Below, piece by piece: positions 35,164-49,215 of a stretch of DNA of 64,000 nucleotides; within the stretch, counting starts at the first letter, position 1, and each line of letters begins with the position of its first letter. The stretch is from contig NZ_JAJAUZ010000036.1 of assembly GCF_020532645.1 (NCBI RefSeq), forward strand, positions 1 to 64,000, read 5' to 3'. A model generated the notes under the pieces. It did not search any database and was not told where the DNA came from. It was given only the letters and a program-made list of their open reading frames with translations. Both the position numbers and the translations under genes were made by a program. The stretch comes from Streptomyces bambusae. Lineage in GTDB: Bacteria > Actinomycetota > Actinomycetes > Streptomycetales > Streptomycetaceae.

Positions 35164-35904
35164 TCAGCCGGCGGTGGTGCCGCCGTCCACGGTGAACTCG
35201 GCGCCGGTGATGTAGGAGGCGGCGTCGGAGCACAGGAAGCGGACGACTGCGGCGACCTCCGGGGGCCGGCCCATCCGCCCGAGCGGTACGTGCGACCAGT
35301 CGCGGCCGGCCACGGCGGAGGCCACCATCGGGGTGTCGACGGCTCCGGGGTGCACGGAGTTGACGCGGATGCCGTCGGGGGCGAGGTCGAGGGCGGCGGA
35401 GCGGGTCAGGCCGCGGAGGGCGAACTTGGTGGAGCCGTAGGCGGCGTGGCGCGGGATGCCGACGAGGCCTGCGGTGGAGGAGATGTTGACGATCGAGCCG
35501 CCGCCGGCTGCGCGCAGCAGCGGGGTGACGGCGCGGATGCCGAGGAAGGGGCCGAGCAGGTTGACCCGCAGCAGTTCCTCGAACCCGGCGAGGTCCTGCT
35601 GTTCGACGTGCGCGGTGCGCCAGAGGGCGGCGTTGTTGACGAGCGCGGAGAGGGTGCCGAAGGTGTCGGCGGCGGTGCGTACGACGGTGTCCCAGGCGGT
35701 GGGGTCGGTGACGTCGTGGGCGACGAACAGGCCCCGGCCGGCCAGTCCTGCGGCGACCTCCCGGCCCTCGTCCTCGCGTACGTCGGTGACGACGACGTGC
35801 GCGCCTGCGGCGGCGCAGGCCCGGGCCCCGGCGGCGCCCTGGCCGCGTGCGGCGCCGGTGATGACGACGACCTTTCCGTCGAGCGTTCCGTCGTGTGCGT
35901 CCAC
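35164..35904 (-). CDS. SDR family, 3-alpha/20-beta-hydroxysteroid-dehydrogenase-like
   Basis: Short-chain dehydrogenase, 246 residues. It has TGAARGQGAAGARACAAAGAHVVVTDV, VNNAALW, catalytic Ser in NISSTAG, YGSTKFALRGL, and the diagnostic region RVNSVHPGAVDTPM. The whole pattern, including the C-terminal GAEFTVDGG, resembles Streptomyces 3-alpha,20-beta-hydroxysteroid dehydrogenase. Activity on steroids is possible but these enzymes vary widely. It is divergent from a PadR regulator gene across a palindrome. Confidence 0.85.
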   Translation of the reverse strand: MDAHDGTLDGKVVVITGAARGQGAAGARACAAAGAHVVVTDVREDEGREVAAGLAGRGLFVAHDVTDPTAWDTVVRTAADTFGTLSALVNNAALWRTAHVEQQDLAGFEELLRVNLLGPFLGIRAVTPLLRAAGGGSIVNISSTAGLVGIPRHAAYGSTKFALRGLTRSAALDLAPDGIRVNSVHPGAVDTPMVASAVAGRDWSHVPLGRMGRPPEVAAVVRFLCSDAASYITGAEFTVDGGTTAG

Positions 35905-35919
35905 AACCGCCCCCTCCGG

Positions 35920-35936
35920 TATGCCGGTTCGGCATA
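35920..35936. promoter_or_regulatory. Perfect palindrome between the SDR and padR genes
   Basis: TATGCCG-GTT-CGGCATA, a 7-bp dyad with a three-base centre, 16 bases before the SDR start and about 70 before the PadR start. Its place suggests the operator of the PadR protein. Confidence 0.6.
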
Positions 35937-36005
35937 GAGGTAGCAGTCCGGGCCTACGGGCGGAAGGCCCGTGCCGGGTCCGGCGTGCGGCCGTAGACTG
36001 CGCGC

Positions 36006-36605
36006 GTGGCAGACACGGCGGGCGGGGCGGGTGCGGCGGAGGCGGCGGGGCTGCCCGTGACCGGCTGGGCGGTCCTGGGGCTGCTCTCCTTCGGCCGGGA
36101 GCTGTCCGGCTACGACCTGAAGAAGTGGGCGGACGCGTCGCTGGGCCTCTTCTACTGGAGCCCGTCGTTCAGCCAGATCTACGGGGAGCTGCGGCGGCTG
36201 GAGCGGGCCGGGTACGCGCGTTCGCGGCTGGTCGCGCCGGAGTCCGGCAGCCGGGGCAAGCGCACGTACCGGATCACGGACGAGGGCCTTGCGGCGGTCC
36301 GCGCCTGGGCCCGCGAGACGCCGGTCGACCCGCCGGTCCTCAAGCACGGCCCGATGCTGCGCCTCTGGCTGGCGCATCTGCTGGACCCGTCCGAGATGCG
36401 GGCCGTCCTCACCCACCACCGCGACCACGCCGACCGCATGCACGCCCGTGCCCGTCTCGATGCCGCCCACGCCGCCACCGAACCGGCCTGGGCCGGCCCG
36501 GCCCTCACCCTCCGCTGGGCGGAGCGGTACTACGCGGCGGAGCGGGATCTGGCGGACGCGATGCTCCGGGACATCGAGGCGCCGGAGGGTCCGGCCGAGC
36601 CGTAA
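36006..36605 (+). CDS. PadR family transcriptional regulator
   Basis: Winged-helix repressor, 199 residues. The N-terminal domain WAVLGLLSFGRELSGYDLKKW, FSQIYGELRRLERAGYA and the wing KRTYRITDEGLAAVRAW are typical of PadR, and a C-terminal helical Vir domain follows. A GTG starts the protein. It is divergent from the hydroxysteroid-dehydrogenase-like SDR and probably controls it through the palindrome between them. The effector is unknown. Confidence 0.88.
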   Translation: MADTAGGAGAAEAAGLPVTGWAVLGLLSFGRELSGYDLKKWADASLGLFYWSPSFSQIYGELRRLERAGYARSRLVAPESGSRGKRTYRITDEGLAAVRAWARETPVDPPVLKHGPMLRLWLAHLLDPSEMRAVLTHHRDHADRMHARARLDAAHAATEPAWAGPALTLRWAERYYAAERDLADAMLRDIEAPEGPAEP

Positions 36606-36820
36606 CCCCGGGGCTCCGCCCGGACCCCGCGCCTCAAACGCCGGCGGGGCTTGTTTTCGAGGCTCCGCCCCGGACCCCGGTCCTCAATCGCCGGACGGGC
36701 TTGATTTCCCCCTGCCCGGCCCTCACCGGCCGGCTGGATACCGCGAGGCGATTCCAGCCCCGCCGGGCACATTCCAGCCCCGCCGGCGTTTGAGGCGCGG
36801 GGTCCGGGGCGGAGCCCCAA
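36606..36820. repeat. Dispersed palindromic intergenic repeat, copy 2
   Basis: Two partial copies of the motif CTCCGCCCGGACCCCGCGCC followed by TCAAACGCCGG open the element and GTTTGAGGCGCGGGGTCCGG with GGCGGAGCCCC closes it. It follows the PadR gene. The gap to 36910 holds no gene. Confidence 0.75.
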
Positions 36821-36910
36821 ATCTTTGCGCCGCACGGGCTCTCCCAGCCCCGCGGTCGGCGTCGGCTGCGCCTCACCCGCCAACGCCGCCCGCCGCGCTT
36901 ACATAACCGC

Positions 36911-37420
36911 ATGACGACGAACAACTGGGCAGCGTTCGAGGCGGCGGAGCCGGAGTTCGCGGCGGTGGTCAGGGAGCGGTTCGGGCTGTACCCGCACCAC
37001 GTCCTGGCCACCCTGCGCAAGGACGGCTCCCCGCGGGTGAGCGGCCTGAACGTGGAGATCCGCGGCGGCGAACTCTGGCTCGGCATGATGGCCGGCTCCC
37101 TCAAGGCCCGCGACCTGCGCCACGACCCTCGTTTCGCCGTCCACGCCAACCCGGGCCCCGACGACACGATGCCGGACGGCGACGTCCGTATCGCCGGTAC
37201 CGCGATCGAGCTCACCGACCCGCCCGAACTCCACCGCTTCGCCGAGGAGTCCCCGGAGAACGCCGACCCCCACCCCGCCCACGTCTTCCGCACGGAACTC
37301 ACCGAGGTGGTCCGCACGACGCTCGAAGCCGACCACCTCGTCATCACCACCTGGCACCCCGGCACGCCCCTCCACACCCTCCACCGAGGCAACGACGACG
37401 AACCTCCGCAGGAGGCCTGA
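36911..37420 (+). CDS. Pyridoxamine 5'-phosphate oxidase-fold family protein
   Basis: A 169-residue split-barrel flavin- or F420-binding protein. The pattern HHVLATLRKDGSPRVSGLNVEI, ELWLGMMAGSLKARDL and the later HPAHVFRTELTEVV is typical of the actinobacterial PPOX family. The genuine PdxH active residues are not apparent, so a role in vitamin B6 synthesis is doubtful; F420-dependent reduction or heme handling are alternatives. It appears to be a single-gene unit after the repeat. Confidence 0.8.
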   Translation: MTTNNWAAFEAAEPEFAAVVRERFGLYPHHVLATLRKDGSPRVSGLNVEIRGGELWLGMMAGSLKARDLRHDPRFAVHANPGPDDTMPDGDVRIAGTAIELTDPPELHRFAEESPENADPHPAHVFRTELTEVVRTTLEADHLVITTWHPGTPLHTLHRGNDDEPPQEA

Positions 37421-37493
37421 CCGCCCCTCCTGGGACCGCATATCGTGCACAGCGGCAGAACCGGACGACGCGTGTGCACCAGAGGAGGACCCG

Positions 37494-38036
37494 GTGAGCG
37501 GTACGGGATGGACCGGAAGCTCGCTTCCGTACGTGACTCCCCAGGCGGCGGGCAGCCCCGACGCCTGGTCCCAGGAAACGGCCGCCCAGGGCCGCCGCGG
37601 CACTCAGCGCATCATCCACGCCGGGGAACAGGCGGCCACCCCCGAGGTCGCCGCCCTCCTCGCCCTGGACCCGGGCGCGCCGGTGGTCGTCCGGCGCCGC
37701 ATCATCGAGCTCGACGGCCGCCCGGTCGAGCTGACGGACAGCCACTACCCGGCCGCCATCGCGGCCGGAACCCGGCTGTCCGGGACCGCGAAGATCCCCG
37801 GCGGCGCCGTGACCCTGCTGGCCTCCCTGGGTCACGTGGGCGTGCGGGTCGTGGAGACCGTCACCGCCCGCATGCCCAGCCCCGACGAGCAGCGGGCCCT
37901 GCACCTCGGCCCCGGCGAACCGGTCCTCCGCCTCGCCCGCACCACCTACGCCGCGGACGACCACCCGATCCAGGCAGAGCTGATGCTCATGCCCGCCGGC
38001 ACCCAGCAACGCTACGAGATCAGGCTCGATTCTTGA
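37494..38036 (+). CDS. UTRA-domain protein lacking the GntR DNA-binding domain
   Basis: A 180-residue protein that matches the effector (UTRA) half of HutC-type GntR regulators: EVAALLALDPGAPVVVRRRIIELDGRPVELTDSHYP, GAVTLLASLG, RMPSPDEQRALHL and the C-terminal RLARTTYAADDHPIQAELMLMP. The N-terminal 45 residues replace the winged helix and show no helix-turn-helix. The GTG start has AGGAGGACCCG just before it, so the gene is intact, not merely truncated by annotation. It may bind a ligand and act through another protein. Its 3' end overlaps the convergent DUF397 gene by 17 bases. Confidence 0.8.
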   Translation: MSGTGWTGSSLPYVTPQAAGSPDAWSQETAAQGRRGTQRIIHAGEQAATPEVAALLALDPGAPVVVRRRIIELDGRPVELTDSHYPAAIAAGTRLSGTAKIPGGAVTLLASLGHVGVRVVETVTARMPSPDEQRALHLGPGEPVLRLARTTYAADDHPIQAELMLMPAGTQQRYEIRLDS

Positions 38037-38217
38037 TCTGGCCGACGAAGTGCGACCAGGCGGCGGCGGGGAACACGAGGACCGGGCTGTCGGTGAGCTT
38101 GCTGTCGCGAACGGGGACGGTCCCGGGAAGCTCGTCGGAAACCTCGACGCAGTCGCCGCCTTCTCCGTTGCTGTACGAGGACTTTCGCCAGGACGGTCCG
38201 TTCACGCCTGCGCGCAT
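38020..38217 (-). CDS. DUF397 domain-containing protein
   Basis: A 65-residue protein with the hallmark WRKSSYSNGEGGDCVEV and VRDSKLTDSPVLVFPAAAWSHFV. DUF397 genes nearly always follow an XRE-type regulator with a DUF5753 C-terminus in actinomycetes, as here, where the start overlaps the end of the regulator gene by 16 bases. Such pairs behave like toxin-antitoxin or developmental switches (the BldB/WhiJ-type systems); function of this pair is not known. Confidence 0.9.
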   Translation of the reverse strand: MRAGVNGPSWRKSSYSNGEGGDCVEVSDELPGTVPVRDSKLTDSPVLVFPAAAWSHFVGQIKNRA

Positions 38218-39041
38218 TTCGCGTACTCCTCCGCCACCGACTCGATCAGGGACAGGGACACCTCCGGCGACAGAGCAGCGGCCCTTGCAAGATCGTATGA
38301 CCTCCAGTGACGCCGAACCAGAGCCGGATAGTCGAGGAGCTGGCCCGCGTGGGGTCCTTCCACATATGCCACATCCGGCGCATCTGCGAACTGCAAGATA
38401 CGCAGAAGCGAGCCCAAGGCCCCATGAGCCCCCGCCGAGAACGGCACCACCTGCACAGTGATCCGGTGGGCCCGGACGTACGAGGCGATGTGTTGCAACT
38501 GGGCGGCCATCACCGCAGCGCCCCCAACAGTCGTCCGCAGCACCGCCTCATGCAGGACGACCCACACCTGGGGAGTCTCCGGATCGCCAAGGAGCCGCGC
38601 ACGTTCAATGCGAGCCACGACCAGCGCGTCAACACGCTCGGCGAGGGCTGTCGGGCTGGTGGCCCGCACTACTGCCCGCGCGTAGTCGGCCGTCTGGAGC
38701 AGCCCGGGGACCAACGTGCAGGCGTAGTCGTAGGTGGCCGTTGCGCGGCCCTCCAACTCGGCCACCGCGGCGAAGTACTCGATGTGCTTGGACTTGAACG
38801 CCCTGGCCAGGCGGGTGAAGTAGTCACCGGTGTCAAGCGCTCTGTCGATTGCCTCCGCAATCTCCGGCCGAAGCCGCCGCGTGCCGCACTCCATCTGTCC
38901 GACGTAGGCGCCACTCGTGAAGATCCGCTTCCCCAGCGCCTCCTGGGTAAGCCCGGCCGCCTCCCGGTGCCGCCGCAGCTCGTCGCGGGCGAACTCTTCC
39001 GGCGTCTGCGCGGCGTCGTCCTGATCCTTCGGCTTGGCCAT
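38202..39041 (-). CDS. XRE-family regulator with DUF5753 (Scr1-type)
   Basis: A 279-residue protein: helix-turn-helix at about residues 22-70 (LRRHREAAGLTQEALGKRIF, YVGQMECGTRR) and a DUF5753 effector domain (about 95-270) with YDYACTLVPGLLQTADYARAVVRA and the late YVEGPHAGQLL. WhiJ of Streptomyces coelicolor has this architecture and pairs with a DUF397 protein. ATG 39041 is preceded by GGGGAG. Codon use is somewhat less GC-rich than in the neighbours, as is frequent for this mobile gene family. Confidence 0.9.
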   Translation of the reverse strand: MAKPKDQDDAAQTPEEFARDELRRHREAAGLTQEALGKRIFTSGAYVGQMECGTRRLRPEIAEAIDRALDTGDYFTRLARAFKSKHIEYFAAVAELEGRATATYDYACTLVPGLLQTADYARAVVRATSPTALAERVDALVVARIERARLLGDPETPQVWVVLHEAVLRTTVGGAAVMAAQLQHIASYVRAHRITVQVVPFSAGAHGALGSLLRILQFADAPDVAYVEGPHAGQLLDYPALVRRHWRSYDLARAAALSPEVSLSLIESVAEEYAKCAQA

Positions 39042-39141
39042 GAGCCAACTCCCCGGTTCCGCAGTGCCCGTGCTCCCCGAAGAGCGTAGTACCCGACGGT
39101 CGGCCGGTTCAGCGGAACGCATCTAACCGACTACGGAACGC

Positions 39142-39185
39142 CACCGCGCCCGCCATCCCTGGTCGGGGACATGGCGGGCGCGGTG
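39142..39185. terminator. Strong inverted repeat downstream of gltD
   Basis: CACCGCGCCCGCCAT and ATGGCGGGCGCGGTG form a perfect 15-bp stem. A second GC hairpin (about 39265-39299) lies between it and gltD. Both are in the 262-base spacer between the XRE gene and gltD. Confidence 0.65.
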
Positions 39186-39264
39186 TCGGAGTGCCGCACA
39201 TCGTTGTGCGGACCGTATGAGGGGTCCTCCCCGGCGGGGAGGGGTACCGCAAGGTGGTGCGTTG

Positions 39265-39299
39265 CGCCCGGCCCCTCCGGGAGGGGAGGGGCCGGGCGG
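39265..39299 (-). terminator. gltBD operon terminator
   Basis: CGCCCGGCCCCTCC pairs with GGAGGGGCCGGGCGG five bases beyond the gltD stop on the minus strand. Confidence 0.75.
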
Positions 39300-39303
39300 C
39301 GGG

Positions 39304-45382
<6,079 letters not shown>

Positions 45383-45446
45383 CGGCTCTCCCGTCGTCGT
45401 CGTGGCATGTGCAAGTGCCGAGGGACGACGTTGGCCCTCTGCGAAA

Positions 45447-45461
45447 GTTCGTGCAGGTTAC
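45447..45461 (-). promoter_or_regulatory. Possible GlnR half-site upstream of gltB
   Basis: GTAAC-CTGCAC-GAAC on the minus strand resembles the GTnAC-n6-GAAAC element of streptomycete GlnR boxes. The flanking sequence contains GGTTAC and GTAACC as an inverted pair. The spacer 45383-45837 holds the gltB promoter and, at 45806-45825, a GTACGG/CCGTAC hairpin that may end the VIT-family gene; no gene is visible. Confidence 0.3.
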
Positions 45462-45837
45462 ATGATGACTGCAATCCCGGTAACCGGATACTGCATTCCA
45501 GCATGCGGACTGCGCGAGGCAGGAAAAGGGACCTTCAGCAGGCAGAACGCGGTGTGGAGGTCCGGGGGCGCGAGGCGGGCACCCTTGCCCGCGCGCCTTC
45601 GTCTCATGCCCGGCGTACACGTGTTTGAAACAGCCGGGTAATGGACTACTTATGTTGAGCGCTGCATAGTGTCTCACTTTCGCGGCGTCGGGCCTAGGCC
45701 GCCGGGGGCCGCCGGGCCGGGGCGTACGTCACACGATCCCGCACTTCGGGCGGGTCGGCGCGCGGTACGCCCCATTGCTCCCGGATGCCGCGCAGGGGTG
45801 CGGCGTACGGGCCGGGCGGCCGTACGGGCCGTACCGG

Positions 45838-46569
45838 CTAGCCGACCGCGTGCCCGATCAGCGCGCCGATCCCGTACGTGACGGCTGCCGCGGCGCCGCC
45901 CAGGGCGAGCTGGCGCAGGCCGCTGTACCACCAGGTGGAGGCGGTGACGCGGGCGACGACCGCGCCGCAGGCGAAGAGGCCGAGCAGGGCGAGGAGTACG
46001 GCGGGCCACAGGGCGGTCGCACCGAGCAGGTACGGCAGCAGCGGCAGCAGCGCGCCGAGCGCGAAGGAGCCGAAGGAGGAGACGGCGGCGACCATCGGCG
46101 AGGGCAGGTCCTCGGGGTCGATGCCGAGTTCCTCCCGGGCGTGGATCTCCAGGGCCTGCTCCGGGTCGCGGGACAGCTGCATGGCGACCTCGCGGGCGAG
46201 CGCGGGCTCCACGCCGCGGGAGACGTACAGCTCGGCGAGCTCTTCCATTTCGTCGACCGGGTGCTTGCGCAACTGCTGCCGCTCGACGTCGAGTTCGGCG
46301 AGGACGAGATCGCGCTGCGAGGCGACGGAGGTGTACTCGCCGGCCGCCATCGAGAAGGCGCCGGCGGCGAGGCCGGCCAGGCCGGTGATGACGACGGTCT
46401 GCGGGGCGACGGCGCCGCCGGCCACGCCGGTCATCAGCGCGAGGTTGGAGACCAGGCCGTCCATCGCGCCGAACACCGCAGGGCGCAGCCATCCGCCGTT
46501 CACATCGCGGTGCGTGTGGTTGTCGCGGTGGGCGTCGTGCAGCGGTGCTTCGATGTCGATGATGGACAT
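45838..46569 (-). CDS. VIT1/CCC1-family Fe/Mn transporter
   Basis: Membrane protein of 243 residues with about five helices. The family block GAMDGLVSNLALMTGVAGG opens the first helix, and AGAFSMAAGEYTSVASQRD closes the second. A cytoplasmic metal-binding helical insert (residues about 90-160) is rich in Glu. Three helices form the C-terminal half. It should export or store ferrous iron or manganese from the cytoplasm. The N-terminus is His/Asp-rich (HDAHRDNHTHRD), suggesting metal capture. It is divergent from the ADP-ribosylglycohydrolase operon. Confidence 0.9.
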   Translation of the reverse strand: MSIIDIEAPLHDAHRDNHTHRDVNGGWLRPAVFGAMDGLVSNLALMTGVAGGAVAPQTVVITGLAGLAAGAFSMAAGEYTSVASQRDLVLAELDVERQQLRKHPVDEMEELAELYVSRGVEPALAREVAMQLSRDPEQALEIHAREELGIDPEDLPSPMVAAVSSFGSFALGALLPLLPYLLGATALWPAVLLALLGLFACGAVVARVTASTWWYSGLRQLALGGAAAAVTYGIGALIGHAVG

Positions 46570-46806
46570 GTGCCTTTACTCCCCTTTTGTGCATGCGGAG
46601 GCCGTGAGGCTTCCGGCTCCCCCTCAACACCTCGAAACTACGCACGATTTTTGATCGCCGCCAGCAAGGAAGGCCGTACTTACCTGGGGTTTTGACGGCT
46701 GGCGACCGGGTGACCGGGGTGTTTCGGACGCACCGACAAACCTCATGTCATGGCACAAATCCCCCAAGGGCTCAAGATGAGTTCCATCGATGTGGAGAGG
46801 CGCGCC

Positions 46807-47793
46807 ATGGAGCTGATTGCATGCAATCCGCAAGTCCTCCTCGAACGGGCCAGGGGCGCTCTTCTGGGACTGGCGGTGGGTGACGCGCTGGGCGCGCCCG
46901 CGGAGAACATGAAGCCGTCGGAGATCCGGGCCCGGTGGGGCCGGATCGAAGGGTTCGTCTCGGACGATCCGGCGGGTACCGACGACACCGAGTACGCGAT
47001 CTTCTCGGGCCTGTTGCTGGCCCGGCACGGGTCGGCGCTGACGGTCGCGCACGTGGAACGGGCCTGGCACCACTGGATCGCCGACCTCGACGAGGGGCCG
47101 TTCCGCGGGGCCGGATTCTCGGAGCGGGGCACGCTGGAGAACCTGCGGCGGGGGCTGGCCGCGCCGATCTCGGCACAGCACCGGCACGCGTGGAGCGACG
47201 GACTGGCCATGCGGGCCGCACCGTTCGGGGTGTTCGCGGCGGGGCGGCCGGCGGAGGCGGCCCGGCTGGTGGCGATCGACGGCTGCGTCAGCCACGACGG
47301 CGAGGGCATCTACGGCGGGCAGGCCGTCGCTGCGGGGGTCGCGGCGGCGATGGCGGGCGGCAGTGCGGCCGCGGTGGTCGCGGCGGCCCTGTCGGTGATC
47401 CCGTCCGACTCGTGGACGGCCCGGTCGCTGCGGCGGGCGGTGACGGCGGCGCCGCGCGGGGAGCGGGCGGTGCGGTCGGCGGTGGTGATCGGCGGGTATC
47501 CGTGGACGGACCTGGCGCCGGAGGCGGTGGGGCTGGCGTTCGGCGCCTTCGCCGCGGCCCGCGGCGCGTTCGCGGACTCCGTGCTGACGGCCGTGAACAT
47601 GGGCCGCGACGCGGACACGACGGCCGCCGTCGCCGGCGCCCTCTCCGGCGCCCTCTCCGGCGTCGCCGCCATCCCCGAAGCCTGGGCCGCCGCCATCGGC
47701 CCGGTCCGCGGCAGCTGCCTGCCGTCCATGCGCGGCCACCACGTCCTCGACATCGCGGACCTCCTCACCCCGGAAAGCGAGCCTCCCCGATGA
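46807..47793 (+). CDS. ADP-ribosylglycohydrolase family protein 1
   Basis: DraG/ARH-type hydrolase, 328 residues. Both metal-binding signatures are intact: N-terminal GLAVGDALGAPAE with GTDDTEYAIF, and C-terminal NMGRDADTTAAVAGALSGAL. Such enzymes cleave the N- or O-glycosidic bond of ADP-ribose or related ribosides. ATG 46807 was chosen because GGAGAGG lies seven bases upstream; ATG 46777 or 46750 would add 10-19 residues with poor ribosome binding sites. It is the first of four homologous genes in one operon with a PfkB kinase. Confidence 0.88.
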   Translation: MELIACNPQVLLERARGALLGLAVGDALGAPAENMKPSEIRARWGRIEGFVSDDPAGTDDTEYAIFSGLLLARHGSALTVAHVERAWHHWIADLDEGPFRGAGFSERGTLENLRRGLAAPISAQHRHAWSDGLAMRAAPFGVFAAGRPAEAARLVAIDGCVSHDGEGIYGGQAVAAGVAAAMAGGSAAAVVAAALSVIPSDSWTARSLRRAVTAAPRGERAVRSAVVIGGYPWTDLAPEAVGLAFGAFAAARGAFADSVLTAVNMGRDADTTAAVAGALSGALSGVAAIPEAWAAAIGPVRGSCLPSMRGHHVLDIADLLTPESEPPR

Positions 47794-49208
47794 CCGACCC
47801 CCACGACCCGCCGGGGACGGCCCCCCTCACCGGCACGCCTTCCCCGGCCGCTGCGCGTACCGGGGCGCGATGCCCCGAGCCGCAGCCGGCCGGGGCCGAC
47901 GCCCGTTCCGCGGCACCCGGGGCCGTACCGGCTGCCGGGGCCGTCTCGGATCCGTGGGCCGTCCCGGCGCCCCCGGGGGCGATCCCGGCGCCCGGGGGCG
48001 TACGGGCGGCCGAGGGCGGGGCCGGCCCGTCGGCGGGCGGCCGGGCCGGGCTGCCGGCGCCCGCGGAGCCGCGGGACGACGACGCCGGGCCGCGGCGGAT
48101 CGAGGGGCTGCTGCTGGGGCTGGCGGCCGGGGACGCGGCCGGGTGGCCCGCGGCCCGGCACCGGGCCTCGCGGATGCCCGAGTGGACCCGGCGGCTGACC
48201 CGGGAGCTGGACACCTTCGCCGAGCAGAACGCGACCACGACGCTGCCGGTGCCGATCGCGCTGAACCAGCCGCCCGAGCCGCTCCGGCTGGGCCCCTCCG
48301 ACGACGCGGAGTGGGCCGCGTTCGTCGCCGAGTCGGTGCTCACCGCGGCCGGTTCGCTGCTGAGCGACCTGTCCCGGTCGCGCCGCATGCGGGCCGCGAT
48401 CGACCTCGCCTGGAACGCGCTGGCCAGCGAGATCGCCGCGGCCGCCGAACGGGCCCCGGAGGTGGAGTCCGCGGTGCTGCCGCTGCGGGCCCGGATCTCC
48501 GTACGGGCCGGGCTCGGCAATCTGGCCGCCGGGCTGCGGCCGCCCGCCACCGGGCACGACAACCCGCACTACTTCGACGACGCGGCCTGCGTGCGGGCCG
48601 CCGTACTCGCCGTCGTGCACCCCGGGGACCCCCGGGCGGCCGCCGAACTCGCCGAGTTCGACGCCCGCTACACCCAGGACGGGGACGGCGTGCACGGCGC
48701 CCGCGCGATGGCCGCGGCCGTGGCCGCAGCACTCGGCGGGGCCGGTGTCGACGAGGCCGTGGCCGCCGCGCTCGACCAGCTGCCGGAGACCACCGAGATC
48801 GGCCGCAACGGCCGGCACGCCGTCGGGCTGGCCCGCGCCCTGCCGCCGGGCAGCGGCGCGTTCGCGCTGGTCCCGACGCTGGAGCACGAGATCGTCGACC
48901 ACGTCTACAGCTACGGCATCGCCGCCGCCGAGACCGTGCCCGTCGCCCTCGCCCTGGCCACCGCGGCCCGCGGCCGGGTCACCGAGGCGGTGCCGGCGGC
49001 CGCCTGCCTGTCCCGGGTCGCCGACTCGGCCCCCGCCCTCGCCGGCGCCCTGACCGGCGCGCTCGGCGGCGGCGACGCCCTGCCGCCCGGCTGGCGCGAA
49101 GCCTGCCGCACCCTGTCCGGCTGCGTGCTGCCCCGCCTCGCCGGCACCGACCTCGTCGAACTCGCCGGGCTGCTCGCGCGCTCGGAGCTCACCTCACCCA
49201 AGGGATGA
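47790..49208 (+). CDS. ADP-ribosylglycohydrolase family protein 2, probably degenerate
   Basis: A 472-residue homologue. The first 100 residues are a Pro/Ala/Gly-rich extension; the ARH fold starts at RRIEGLLLGLAAGDAAGWPAARHR. The metal motifs are altered: the TDDT position reads PSDDAEWAAF and the C-terminal GRDxDT position reads SRVADSAPALAGALTG, lacking the paired aspartates. The barrel is otherwise conserved (DPRAAAELAEFDARYTQDGDG). It is likely a non-catalytic or substrate-binding subunit. ATG overlaps the stop of gene 1. Confidence 0.8.
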   Translation: MTDPHDPPGTAPLTGTPSPAAARTGARCPEPQPAGADARSAAPGAVPAAGAVSDPWAVPAPPGAIPAPGGVRAAEGGAGPSAGGRAGLPAPAEPRDDDAGPRRIEGLLLGLAAGDAAGWPAARHRASRMPEWTRRLTRELDTFAEQNATTTLPVPIALNQPPEPLRLGPSDDAEWAAFVAESVLTAAGSLLSDLSRSRRMRAAIDLAWNALASEIAAAAERAPEVESAVLPLRARISVRAGLGNLAAGLRPPATGHDNPHYFDDAACVRAAVLAVVHPGDPRAAAELAEFDARYTQDGDGVHGARAMAAAVAAALGGAGVDEAVAAALDQLPETTEIGRNGRHAVGLARALPPGSGAFALVPTLEHEIVDHVYSYGIAAAETVPVALALATAARGRVTEAVPAAACLSRVADSAPALAGALTGALGGGDALPPGWREACRTLSGCVLPRLAGTDLVELAGLLARSELTSPKG

Positions 49209-49215
49209 TTCAGAC

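Noticed and set aside
36911..37420. Assignment as pdxH (vitamin B6 oxidase)
   Set aside because: Only the general split-barrel fold is recognisable; PdxH-specific substrate residues are not evident.
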